NCBI RefSeq assembly: GCF_039822285.1
Contig: NZ_JBAJEY010000001.1
Location: forward strand, 186,001 to 250,000
DNA length: 64,000 nt
DNA from: Thiofaba sp039822285
Lineage (GTDB): Bacteria > Pseudomonadota > Gammaproteobacteria > Halothiobacillales > Halothiobacillaceae
Reading direction: 5' to 3'
The notes under the pieces are model-generated. The model searched no databases and was not told where the DNA came from. It was given only the letters and a program-made list of their open reading frames with translations. Position 1 is the stretch's first letter; every line of letters begins with the position of its first letter. Made by a program: the position numbers and the translations under genes. This document shows, piece after piece, positions 17,885 to 25,587 of this stretch.

Positions 17885-18781
17885 ATGAAACGCATCTTCC
17901 TGTTCCTAGCCACCAACATCGCGATCATGATCGTGCTCACCCTCTCGTGGAGCATCATCTCGCGCGTGTTCGGCCTCGGAGCGATGAACGGACCGGGTGG
18001 CCTCAATCTCGGCAGCCTGCTGGTGTTCGCGGCCGTATTCGGTTTTGGCGGTGCCTTCGTTTCGCTGATGATGTCCAAGTGGGTCGCCAAGCAAAGCGTG
18101 GGTGCACAGGTCATCGAGCAGCCGAGCAACTCCACAGAGCTGTGGCTGATGGAGACCGTGCGCCGTCAGGCCGACAAGGCCGGCATTGCCATGCCGGAGG
18201 TTGCGATCTACGACTCCCCTGAGATCAACGCCTTCGCCACCGGCCCGAGCCGCAACAATGCCCTGGTCGCGGTGAGCACCGGCCTGCTCAACTACATGAA
18301 CCGCGACGAGGCCGAGGCCGTGTTGGGGCATGAGATTGGCCACGTGGCGAACGGCGACATGGTCACCCTGACCCTGATCCAGGGCGTGGTGAACACCTTC
18401 GTGATCTTCTTCGCCCGCATCATCGGCAACTTTGTCGACCGCGTGATCTTCAAGAACGAAGAGGGCAATGGCATCGCCTACATCGTCGCCACCATCGTGG
18501 CCGAGCTGGTCTTGGGGATCCTCGCCAGCATCATCGTCATGTGGTTCTCGCGTCAGCGTGAATTCCGCGCGGATGCCGCCGGCGCGAGCCTGGCCGGCCG
18601 CCACAAGATGATCGCGGCGCTGGAGAAGCTGCGCGCCATGCACGAGCCCAGCCATCTGCCGAGCCAGATGGCCGCTTTCGGCATCAACGGTGGTGGCAAG
18701 GAGGGCTTCAGCCTGGCCCGCCTGTTCATGACCCACCCCCCGCTGGAGGAGCGCATCGCGGCCCTGAAGAACGCCGCGTGA
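17885..18781 (+). CDS. htpX: Membrane zinc metalloprotease HtpX
   Basis: A 298-residue M48B protease. Two N-terminal helices are at about residues 4-26 and 40-62, HEIGH at 149-153 binds zinc, and two further helices lie at about 158-180 and 195-215. A third metal ligand is expected in the REFRADAAGA stretch. It degrades damaged inner-membrane proteins alongside FtsH. The length is normal (E. coli 293). GAAGGA lies 11 bp before the start. It stands alone between parC and a terminator. Confidence 0.95.
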   Translation: MKRIFLFLATNIAIMIVLTLSWSIISRVFGLGAMNGPGGLNLGSLLVFAAVFGFGGAFVSLMMSKWVAKQSVGAQVIEQPSNSTELWLMETVRRQADKAGIAMPEVAIYDSPEINAFATGPSRNNALVAVSTGLLNYMNRDEAEAVLGHEIGHVANGDMVTLTLIQGVVNTFVIFFARIIGNFVDRVIFKNEEGNGIAYIVATIVAELVLGILASIIVMWFSRQREFRADAAGASLAGRHKMIAALEKLRAMHEPSHLPSQMAAFGINGGGKEGFSLARLFMTHPPLEERIAALKNAA

Positions 18782-18806
18782 TCCAAGCCCGTCCGGGCGA
18801 AGGAAA

Positions 18807-18837
18807 GAAGGCCGCATCATGCGGCCTTCGTTGTTTC
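18807..18837. terminator. Bidirectional-type terminator between htpX and the HMA gene
   Basis: GAAGGCCGCAT (18807-18817) and ATGCGGCCTTC (18819-18829) form a near-continuous palindrome, giving a stem of about 9-10 bp after closing the loop. GTTGTTT follows on the plus strand. It lies 26 bp after the htpX stop and 16 bp before the stop of the convergent gene. Confidence 0.75.
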
Positions 18838-18844
18838 AGCGGGG

Positions 18845-19129
18845 TTACCCCATTCCCTTGTCCAGGCGCCCGAGGGCGCAGCTGACGAACGAGCGGGCCT
18901 TGGCCCCCATCGCCTGCATGCCTTCCGCGCTGCCCTTCTCGGGGTAGCCCATCGCCGCGAGGCGCTCGATGGCCTGGAGGCGCACATCCCGGTCTGCCGC
19001 GATCAACACGCTCTCCCCGCCGATATCGACCTCCACCGAGATCACGCCGGAGATCTTGAGCAGCCCCGTGCGGATGCTGTTGGCGCAGCCGCTACACTTG
19101 ATGTTGTCAACCACGATGATGATGTCCAT
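18845..19129 (-). CDS. Heavy-metal-associated (HMA) domain protein, copper-chaperone-like
   Basis: A 94-residue protein with an HMA fold. The metal loop IKCSGCANSI (residues 10-19) supplies the CxxC pair, and SVEVDIGGESVLI forms the middle strand. Normal copper chaperones end near residue 68; this one carries about 25 extra residues (EGMQAMGAKARSFVSCALG) containing one more cysteine. A GGAGG site lies 7 bp before ATG 19129. It likely binds Cu+ or another soft metal. No partner ATPase is adjacent; the divergent neighbour is ilvD, an iron-sulfur enzyme. Confidence 0.85.
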   Translation of the reverse strand: MDIIIVVDNIKCSGCANSIRTGLLKISGVISVEVDIGGESVLIAADRDVRLQAIERLAAMGYPEKGSAEGMQAMGAKARSFVSCALGRLDKGMG

Positions 19130-19202
19130 CAGACAGCCTCCGCGAATGCCGGACGTCTCTGGAAGCCCCCGGGCATGAAGGTTATTCGGGTGCATTGCCG
19201 TG

Positions 19203-19208
19203 TAGAAT
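19203..19208 (+). promoter_or_regulatory. Candidate -10 element for ilvD
   Basis: TAGAAT lies 35 bp before the ilvD start codon in the gap between divergent genes. Only a poor -35 (TTATTC or GTTATT) is seen 15-16 bp upstream. Confidence 0.35.
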
Positions 19209-19243
19209 AGTCCATCTTTCCGTCCAGTGTTCCGAGGGATGCC

Positions 19244-21109
19244 ATGCCCGTCTACCGTTCCCGCACCACCACCCACGGCCGCAACATGGCCGGCGCCCGC
19301 GCCCTGTGGCGCGCCACCGGCATGAAGGATGGCGATTTCGACAAGCCGATCATCGCCATCGCCAACTCCTTCACCCAGTTCGTGCCGGGCCACGTCCACC
19401 TCAAGGATATGGGCCAGCTGGTGGCGCGTGAGATCGAGAAGGCGGGGGGCGTGGCCAAGGAATTCAACACCATCGCGGTGGACGACGGCATCGCCATGGG
19501 CCATGGCGGCATGCTGTATTCCCTGCCGAGCCGCGATTTGATTGCCGACTCGGTCGAGTACATGGTCAACGCCCACTGCGCGGATGCCCTGGTATGCATC
19601 TCCAACTGCGACAAGATCACCCCGGGCATGCTGATGGCCGCGCTGCGCCTGAACATCCCGGTGATCTTCGTCTCCGGTGGCCCGATGGAGGCCGGCAAGA
19701 CTCGCCTTGCGGGTAAGGTCATCAAGCTCGACCTGGTCGATGCCATGATCGAGGCCGCCAATCCGAACACCTGCGATGCCGACGTCGAGCAGATCGAGCG
19801 TTCCGCCTGTCCGACCTGCGGTTCCTGCTCCGGCATGTTCACCGCCAACTCGATGAACTGCCTGACCGAGGCGCTGGGCTTGAGCCTTCCGGGCAACGGT
19901 TCGCTCCTGGCGACCCACGCGGACCGCAAGGAGCTGTTCCTCGAGGCCGGGCGCCGGATTGTCGAGCTGGCACGCCGCTACTACGAGCAGGACGACGAGC
20001 GTGTGCTGCCGCGCTCCATCGCCACCTTCGAGGCCTTCGAGAACGCCATGGCGTTGGACATCGCCATGGGCGGCTCCAGCAACACCGTGCTGCACCTCCT
20101 CGCCGCCGCGCATGAGGCCAAGGTGGAGTTCACCATGGCCGACATCGATCGCATCAGCCGCAAGGTGCCGCACCTCTGCAAGGTCGCGCCGAGCACCCAG
20201 CAATACCACATGGAAGACGTGCACCGCGCCGGTGGTGTGTTCGGCATTCTCGGCGAGTTGGATCGCGCCGGCCTGATCCACGCCGGTTGCCATACCGTGC
20301 ACAGCAACACCCTTGGCGAGGCCCTGGACCAATGGGACATCGCCCGCCCGACCGCCGCCGAGGCTGCGAAGACCCGCTACCTCGCTGGCCCCGCCGGCAT
20401 CCCGACCCAGACCGCCTTTTCCCAGGACACCCGCTGGCCGGACCTCGACCTCGACCGCGCGGGCGGCTGCATCCGTGACCGCGCCCACGCCTACAGCCAG
20501 GATGGCGGCCTGGCCGTGCTGTACGGCAACCTCGCCCCGGATGGCTGCATCGTCAAGACCGCGGGCGTGGATGAGGAGATCCTCAAGTTCCATGGCCCGG
20601 CGCGCATCTTCGAGAGCCAGGACGCCGCGGTCGAGGCCATCCTGGGTGACAGAATCAACGCTGGCGACGTGGTCATCATCCGCTACGAGGGCCCGAAGGG
20701 CGGTCCCGGCATGCAGGAGATGCTCTATCCCACCAGCTACCTGAAGTCCAAAGGCTTGGGCAAGGTCTGCGCCCTGATCACCGATGGCCGTTTCTCCGGC
20801 GGCACCTCCGGCCTCTCCATCGGCCACGTTTCGCCTGAGGCGGCCGAAGGCGGCCCCATCGGCCTGGTGGAGGAGGGGGATCTGATCATGATCGACATCC
20901 CCAACCGCACCATCGCTGTGGACGTGAGCGAGGAGGAACTCCACCGCCGCCGTGAGGCGATGGAGGCCAAGGGCATCCACGCCTGGCAGCCCATGGCCCG
21001 TGAGCGTGAGGTGAGCCTGGCCCTGCAGGCCTATGCCGCTATGACTACCTCCGCGGCCCGCGGCGCGGTGCGTGACCTCGAACAGCTCAAGCATCGGGGC
21101 AAGCGATGA
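19244..21109 (+). CDS. ilvD: Dihydroxy-acid dehydratase
   Basis: A 621-residue IlvD/Edd-family enzyme making the 2-keto acids of isoleucine, valine and pantothenate synthesis. The start MPVYRSRTTTHGRNMAGARALW is typical. Cluster-binding cysteines are C122 in ISNCDKITPG and C195 in ACPTCGSCSGMF. The Mg-binding and active-site region VDDGIAMGHGGM is at about residues 80-90, and GRFSGGTSGLSIGHVSPEAA lies near the C-terminus. Length matches the E. coli enzyme (616). GAGG lies just upstream of the start. The stop overlaps the next start by 4 bp, so the two are translationally coupled. Confidence 0.96.
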   Translation: MPVYRSRTTTHGRNMAGARALWRATGMKDGDFDKPIIAIANSFTQFVPGHVHLKDMGQLVAREIEKAGGVAKEFNTIAVDDGIAMGHGGMLYSLPSRDLIADSVEYMVNAHCADALVCISNCDKITPGMLMAALRLNIPVIFVSGGPMEAGKTRLAGKVIKLDLVDAMIEAANPNTCDADVEQIERSACPTCGSCSGMFTANSMNCLTEALGLSLPGNGSLLATHADRKELFLEAGRRIVELARRYYEQDDERVLPRSIATFEAFENAMALDIAMGGSSNTVLHLLAAAHEAKVEFTMADIDRISRKVPHLCKVAPSTQQYHMEDVHRAGGVFGILGELDRAGLIHAGCHTVHSNTLGEALDQWDIARPTAAEAAKTRYLAGPAGIPTQTAFSQDTRWPDLDLDRAGGCIRDRAHAYSQDGGLAVLYGNLAPDGCIVKTAGVDEEILKFHGPARIFESQDAAVEAILGDRINAGDVVIIRYEGPKGGPGMQEMLYPTSYLKSKGLGKVCALITDGRFSGGTSGLSIGHVSPEAAEGGPIGLVEEGDLIMIDIPNRTIAVDVSEEELHRRREAMEAKGIHAWQPMAREREVSLALQAYAAMTTSAARGAVRDLEQLKHRGKR

Positions 21110-21462
21110 AGGATCCACGCATCCAGGCCCATATCCAGCGCCTGCATGACGAGTTCGTCCCGTTTGCCGACACGCTGGCGCTGATCGCCGAGCTGTACGA
21201 CTACACCCCCACCGCCTTCAGCAATGGTGTGGGGGAAGATCGGCTCGACAGCCCGGCCGGGGTCAACGAAGGTTCCTGCAAGGTGTTCGCCTTCGCCCGG
21301 CTTAACGGCCTTTCCAAGGCCGAAACCCTGGCCTGCTTCGGTGAGCACTACCAGGCTGTGCTAAACGACCCCGCGGGGATCGGGCACCCCAATATCCGCC
21401 TGTTCATGCGCCATGGCTGGGAGGGGATCCGCTTTGACGGGGAACCTCTTTGCCGTGGTTAA
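21106..21462 (+). CDS. HopJ-family protein (PF08888-like)
   Basis: A 118-residue soluble protein with the HopJ motifs FADTLALIAELYDYTPTAF, NEGSCKVFAFARLNGLSK, ETLACFGEHY and GHPNIRLFMRHGW. The family is named after a Pseudomonas type III effector but is widespread in non-pathogens without secretion systems, so a housekeeping role is more likely. It overlaps ilvD by ATGA, suggesting a shared transcript and perhaps a related task. No signal peptide is present. A terminator hairpin follows the stop codon directly. Confidence 0.82.
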   Translation: MKDPRIQAHIQRLHDEFVPFADTLALIAELYDYTPTAFSNGVGEDRLDSPAGVNEGSCKVFAFARLNGLSKAETLACFGEHYQAVLNDPAGIGHPNIRLFMRHGWEGIRFDGEPLCRG

Positions 21463-21488
21463 CCAGGAGCAACAGCATCCTGGCCTTT
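21463..21488 (+). terminator. Probable terminator of the ilvD unit
   Basis: CCAGGA (21463-21468) and TCCTGG (21478-21483) enclose a 9-base loop and are followed by CCTTTTC. The hairpin begins at the base after the upstream stop codon. The T-run is short, so efficiency is uncertain. Confidence 0.5.
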
Positions 21489-21544
21489 TCACGTGCGTTC
21501 ATTGGCTTCTCAGGCTATTCACGCCTGAGTTGAACCATTAAAAT

Positions 21545-21550
21545 TTGACT
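21545..21550 (+). promoter_or_regulatory. Possible -35 element upstream of the polyene cluster
   Basis: TTGACT is a good -35-like hexamer in the 154-bp gap before the ACP gene. The nearest -10-like hexamer, TAACAT at 21571-21576, is 20 bp away, which is too long for a strong promoter. This gap is the only plausible place for the cluster promoter. Confidence 0.3.
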
Positions 21551-21616
21551 AGGTTGCGCTCTGCATTCCTTAACATTGCAGATGCTTCGCCTTTCGATAT
21601 GCAGGGATGTTTCATC

Positions 21617-21889
21617 ATGACGAACCCGAACCTGACTCCCCATGAGCGGGAAGTTGCCCAGATCATCATCGACGCCCTCAACCTGGAGGACATCCAGGCC
21701 GACGAGATCGATCCCGCTGCCCCCTTGTTCCGCGAGGGTCTGGGGCTCGATTCCATCGATGCGCTGGAGATTGCCCTAGCCATCAGCCGTCGGTACGGCT
21801 TTCAGCTCCGTTCCGATTCGCCTGACAACATGCGCATCTTCTCCTCGTTGCGCGCGCTGAGCGCGCACATTGCCAGCCAGTCGGCCTGA
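21617..21889 (+). CDS. Acyl carrier protein of the polyene cluster
   Basis: A 90-residue ACP. The phosphopantetheine attachment serine is S46 in EGLGLDSIDALEIAL. It would carry the growing polyene chain between ketosynthase, ketoreductase and dehydratases. ATG 21617 is preferred because AGGGA lies 9 bp upstream and the family N-terminus starts here. It is the first gene of the cluster and the only ACP gene in it, whereas most aryl polyene clusters have two. Confidence 0.88.
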   Translation: MTNPNLTPHEREVAQIIIDALNLEDIQADEIDPAAPLFREGLGLDSIDALEIALAISRRYGFQLRSDSPDNMRIFSSLRALSAHIASQSA

Positions 21890-21917
21890 CGACTCATCGG
21901 CTTTCGCGCTCTCATCT

Positions 21918-22523
21918 ATGCGCTGGCCACTCCTGCTTTTTATCGCCTTTCCCCTGGCGAGCCATCTAGCCGCGAGCAGGGGATCGGCGGTCGGCGCCAC
22001 CCTGGCTCTTGGGCTCTTGGTCCTGCCCGGGGTGCTGGGGGCCATCCGGGCAGGCGGGACGGTCAGGGGATGGTTTGCCCTCCTGCCCCTTCTATTTCTC
22101 GGGCTGGGGGCGTGGAGCGGGATGGCGCTTACATGGCTGTTTTATGTCCCGGTCATCCTTCCCCTTGGGTTGATGCTCCTGTTCGCCTCAAGCCTTATTC
22201 CTGGACGGACGCCATGGGTGACAAGGATTGCAAGTCAGCTTGAAGGTCCCCTCTCGCCCAAGGCGATCCGCTACACCCGCGCGGTGACCCTGGTATGGGT
22301 CGTCGTGTTTGCACTGCTTGGATTCGGTGCTCTCTATCTCGCCCTGTTCGCGACGGTCGAACTCTGGTCCTTGTTCACCAATGGCTTCAACTACCTGTTG
22401 ATCGCCTTTGTTTTCATTGCCGAGTTCATGGTACGGAGACGGGTCCTACGGGGCGAGGCCAACCCCGACTTCGGCGCCTTCCTCCGCGGGATGGGGCAGA
22501 TACGCGCGGGCAGCAGACCATGA
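21918..22523 (+). CDS. COG4648-like polytopic membrane protein of the polyene cluster
   Basis: A 201-residue protein with about five to six predicted membrane helices and a short basic C-terminus ending EFMVRRRVLRGE followed by GAFLRGMGQI. It resembles the small membrane proteins that follow the ACPs in aryl polyene clusters (ApeG position). No enzymatic motif is seen. ATG 21918 leaves 28 bp after the ACP gene but has no clear Shine-Dalgarno sequence; an upstream TTG overlapping the ACP end is possible. Its stop overlaps the next start (ATGA). Confidence 0.7.
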   Translation: MRWPLLLFIAFPLASHLAASRGSAVGATLALGLLVLPGVLGAIRAGGTVRGWFALLPLLFLGLGAWSGMALTWLFYVPVILPLGLMLLFASSLIPGRTPWVTRIASQLEGPLSPKAIRYTRAVTLVWVVVFALLGFGALYLALFATVELWSLFTNGFNYLLIAFVFIAEFMVRRRVLRGEANPDFGAFLRGMGQIRAGSRP

Positions 22524-23824
22524 AAACGACGCGTTTGAACACCCCCTTGCTCGATTCTTCCGGGGGCGAGGAGGTGGTCTTCAGCAGCCGCGGCCAGCAC
22601 CTTTCCCGCCGGGATTTTCTTGCCCTTGCGCATGGCGTGGCTGCCCGCCTGAGAGGGGCCACGCGGGCCGTCTTCAACCTGTGTGAGGATCGCACCCAGT
22701 TTGCCGCAGGGCTGGTTGGCGCCTTGGAAGCAGGTGTCACCACGCTGCTTCCGCCCAACCGGGCGCCCCGTACCCTTGAGCAGCTCTCGGCCGATTGGCC
22801 TGGCGCCCTGTTCGTGGATGACGATTTCATCCGGCAGACACTACCGCGTGTGCCCGAGGGGTCAGCTTCTGTCGACCCGGAACTCGATGCGGTCATCCTT
22901 TACACGTCCGGCAGTACCGGAACCCCTAAGCCGCAGCCCAAGCGCTGGTCAGGGCTTCTGGCCGGCAGCCAACGCATCCATGCGCGGCTTGCTGCGCTGG
23001 TCGGGGGACTGGATGGCCTGCACCTGGTCGCAACCGTGCCTCCCCAGCACATGTTCGGCTTGGAGACGTCCATCCTGCTGCCGTTGCATCACGCGCTGTC
23101 CGCTTTCTCGGGGCGCCCGTTTTATCCTGCGGACGTGGCTGACACCCTCGCCACGCTGCCCGAACCTCGTGCACTCGTGACAACCCCCCTGCATCTGCGC
23201 GCCTGCATTGAGGCAGGGGTGAAGTGGCCCAAGCTGGAATTCATCCTCTCGGCCACGGATGTGTTGCCCCTGGAACTCGCTCAGCAGGCAGAGGCCGTGA
23301 TGGGAGCCCCGGTCCTTGAGATCTACGGCAGTAGCGAAACGGGGGCCGTCGCCACGCGCCGAACGGCTTGCGGCGAAGCCTGGCGCCTGCTGGATGGATT
23401 GCATCTCGAGATGACGGCGAGCGGGCCTCGTTTGCATGGGGTCGGCCCTGCGCCTTTGGCACTCAACGACAGGATTCAGCTGTTGGGTGACGAGCACTTT
23501 GAACTCCTCGGCCGTGACAGCGACCTGGTCAATGTTGCCGGCAAGCGGGCATCGCTCGCGGATCTCAATCTCAAGTTGCGCCAGATCGAAGGTGTCGAGG
23601 ATGGAGTGATCTTCATGCCTGAGGGAGGAGAGCGCCCCGCCGGCCTCGTGGTGGCGCCCGGGCTCCCCACGCGTGCTGTCCTCAATGCCTTGGCCGAGCA
23701 TGTCGACCCGGTGTTCTTACCCCGGCCGCTGTACAGGGTCAACGCCCTGCCGCGCAACGAGACAGGCAAGCTCGCACACCAAGACGTGCTGCGATTGTTC
23801 GATCAGCAACGGAGGCCCGGATGA
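22520..23824 (+). CDS. AMP-dependent acyl ligase of the polyene cluster (ApeH-like)
   Basis: A 434-residue ANL-superfamily ligase. The ATP-binding P-loop is LYTSGSTGTPKPQPK near residues 131-145, the A5 motif is EIYGSSETGAVATRR, and the hinge region is LLGRDSDLVNVAGKRASLADL. The C-terminal domain is compact, with NETGKL holding the catalytic lysine. ApeH-type enzymes activate an aryl or acyl starter acid for loading on the ACP. It is 4 bp overlapped on both sides, within one translationally coupled unit. Confidence 0.85.
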   Translation: MKTTRLNTPLLDSSGGEEVVFSSRGQHLSRRDFLALAHGVAARLRGATRAVFNLCEDRTQFAAGLVGALEAGVTTLLPPNRAPRTLEQLSADWPGALFVDDDFIRQTLPRVPEGSASVDPELDAVILYTSGSTGTPKPQPKRWSGLLAGSQRIHARLAALVGGLDGLHLVATVPPQHMFGLETSILLPLHHALSAFSGRPFYPADVADTLATLPEPRALVTTPLHLRACIEAGVKWPKLEFILSATDVLPLELAQQAEAVMGAPVLEIYGSSETGAVATRRTACGEAWRLLDGLHLEMTASGPRLHGVGPAPLALNDRIQLLGDEHFELLGRDSDLVNVAGKRASLADLNLKLRQIEGVEDGVIFMPEGGERPAGLVVAPGLPTRAVLNALAEHVDPVFLPRPLYRVNALPRNETGKLAHQDVLRLFDQQRRPG

Positions 23825-24135
23825 GGGTTTGGAGAGAAACCACCCTGCTCGAAGCTGAGCATCCGACTCTTGCAGGCCACTTCCCCGGCAACCCCCTTGC
23901 GCCGGGCGTGCTTCTGCTAGACCGGGTCCTGCAGGCCGTGGCGCGGGGCTGGCCCCGGTGCCGGGTCCGTGGCCTGCCACAGGCCAAATTCGTGCAGCCC
24001 TGGCGCCCTGGTGAGCACCTCGACATCGTACTGGAGGAGTCGACTCCGGGACGTCTCAGCTTTGTCTGCCAACATGCGGGACAACCGGTGGCGCACGGCC
24101 TGTTAAATGTTGAGATCAACGAGGATCGATCTTGA
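23821..24135 (+). CDS. Small hotdog-fold hydroxyacyl-ACP dehydratase (ApeI-like)
   Basis: A 104-residue hotdog protein with the FabA/FabZ-type helix motif GHFPGNPLAPGVLLLDRVLQ (near residues 18-37), whose His is the catalytic base. The second half contains KFVQPWRPGEHLDIVLEE. It is shorter than FabZ (about 150) but fits the ApeI position and size. It would pair with the second dehydratase to remove water from each 3-hydroxy intermediate, creating the conjugated double bonds. Confidence 0.82.
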   Translation: MRVWRETTLLEAEHPTLAGHFPGNPLAPGVLLLDRVLQAVARGWPRCRVRGLPQAKFVQPWRPGEHLDIVLEESTPGRLSFVCQHAGQPVAHGLLNVEINEDRS

Positions 24136-25037
24136 GTCGTCAGTGGTTGACCGAACGCGAACGTGGCGCGCCGTGGCTCGTCCGCCTCATGCTCTGGATA
24201 GCCTTGAACATGCCGCGTGGTGTCGCTCGCCTAGTGCTGTTGCCGATTACCGCCTACTTTTACGTCGCCGCACCGCGCGCCCGGCTGGCTTCCAAGCGTT
24301 TTCTTGCCCGCGCCCTCAGACGCCGGGCGACTTCGTGGGACAGCCTGCGGCATTTACACACCTTTGCCGCGACGATCCTTGATCGAGTCTATTTCCTCAC
24401 TGGAAAGCTCGAGCGCTTCGATATCCACCTGCACGGTTTCGAAGCTCTTCGCCAACGGGCGAAGGACGGGGAGGGGGCCCTGCTGATCGGTGCCCACCTG
24501 GGAAGCTTCGAGGCCCTGCGCGCCCTGGCAGTCGAGGACGATGCCATTCGCCTCAAGGTACTGATGTACGCGGATCACAACCAGGTGATCTCGCGCCTCC
24601 TGCATCAACTCAATCCAGCCGTGGCCGAGACGATCATTCCTCTCGGCCCCTTCGACAGCCTGCTCAAGGTCAGGGAATGCGCCGACGAGGGCTACTTGAT
24701 CGGCCTGCTCGGCGACCGGGTGGCAGAGAGCGACAAGTCAGTATGTTGTCCCTTTCTGGGCAAGGAAGCATCCTTCCCCGCAGGCCCCATGATCCTCGCG
24801 CACAGCCTTCGCCTGCCGTTATTTCTTGTGTTTGGCCTTTACCAAGGCGGCAACCGCTATGACCTGCACTTCGAACCCCTCGTGGAGCGAGTCGACCTCG
24901 GTCGGCCGCATGATCCAGCCAAGCTGCAGCACTATGTCCGCCTCTATGTGGAACGGCTCGAGTACTACACAAGGCTTTCGCCCTATAACTGGTTCAATTT
25001 CTACGATTTTTGGAATGAGGACACGAAGTCTCATTAA
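24132..25037 (+). CDS. LpxL/HtrB-family acyltransferase of the polyene cluster
   Basis: A 301-residue member of the lysophospholipid/lipid A late acyltransferase family. It has a hydrophobic N-terminal helix (about residues 16-50) and the catalytic-type motif LLIGAHLGSFEALRAL near residues 115-130, in which the usual HxxxxD/E spacing is seen as H-LGSF-E. GDRVAESDKSVCCPFLG is the second conserved block. It probably transfers the finished polyene to a membrane lipid. The start codon is TTG in a TTGA overlap with the preceding gene. In E. coli this domain is fused to a glycosyltransferase; here it stands alone. Confidence 0.82.
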   Translation: MSRQWLTERERGAPWLVRLMLWIALNMPRGVARLVLLPITAYFYVAAPRARLASKRFLARALRRRATSWDSLRHLHTFAATILDRVYFLTGKLERFDIHLHGFEALRQRAKDGEGALLIGAHLGSFEALRALAVEDDAIRLKVLMYADHNQVISRLLHQLNPAVAETIIPLGPFDSLLKVRECADEGYLIGLLGDRVAESDKSVCCPFLGKEASFPAGPMILAHSLRLPLFLVFGLYQGGNRYDLHFEPLVERVDLGRPHDPAKLQHYVRLYVERLEYYTRLSPYNWFNFYDFWNEDTKSH

Positions 25038-25587
25038 CTTGATTCTGCTTGGAGCGCTCCTTACAGGAGGCTCAGCCATGGCAGCAGAGAACCTTGAGGA
25101 GCTGATGGCGGCTTTCGCCACCCGGCAGGAAACGGCGGCCCGGTTTGAGGAGGAGAGGCACCTTTCGGCACTGGCCAGCCCTGTGGTCTTGCGCGGTCGG
25201 TTGCAGTTCAGGGCACCCGACCAACTGATCAAGGTGGTCGAGACTCCCGTCCGTGAGGACTATGTCCTTGAAAAGAACACCCTGACCATTGAGCGCGATG
25301 GCAAGCTGAGTCGCATCGACATCGACACTCATCCCGCCCTGCGAGCCATAGCGGAGGCATTCCGCGCCACCCTCTCGGGAGACTTGGCCAGTTTGCGTCG
25401 CTATTTCGAGGTACGTTTCAGCAAACAAGGTCAGGATGCCTGGAGCCTCGAGCTGACACCTCTGGATCGCCGCGTGGCCGACCAGGTTGAGCGCTTGAGC
25501 CTTCAGGGCAGGGGAGCGCTGCTTCTGCGGGCCGTGACTCATGAACGTGGCGGCGATCAGAGCGACATGCGCATTCTCCCGCCATGA
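25015..25587 (+). CDS. LolA-like outer-membrane lipid carrier of the polyene cluster (ApeL-like)
   Basis: A 190-residue protein whose first 25 residues form a signal peptide (basic MRTRS, then a hydrophobic core, cleavage probably after GGSAMA). The mature part, ENLEELMAAFATRQETAARFEEER, resembles the LolA-like proteins of aryl polyene clusters. It would shuttle the polyene lipid across the periplasm. ATG 25015 overlaps the acyltransferase gene by 23 bp and is the only start giving a signal peptide. The reading frame continues upstream without a better start. Confidence 0.8.
   Translation: MRTRSLINLILLGALLTGGSAMAAENLEELMAAFATRQETAARFEEERHLSALASPVVLRGRLQFRAPDQLIKVVETPVREDYVLEKNTLTIERDGKLSRIDIDTHPALRAIAEAFRATLSGDLASLRRYFEVRFSKQGQDAWSLELTPLDRRVADQVERLSLQGRGALLLRAVTHERGGDQSDMRILPP

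Noticed and set aside
18845..21118. A 757-codon open frame on the minus strand across ilvD
   Set aside because: It is the antisense of ilvD in high-GC DNA. Only its last 94 codons (the HMA gene) have family motifs and a ribosome site.
21106..21462. Type III secretion effector HopJ
   Set aside because: The family match is to a broad conserved group; there is no secretion locus nearby and the gene is coupled to ilvD.
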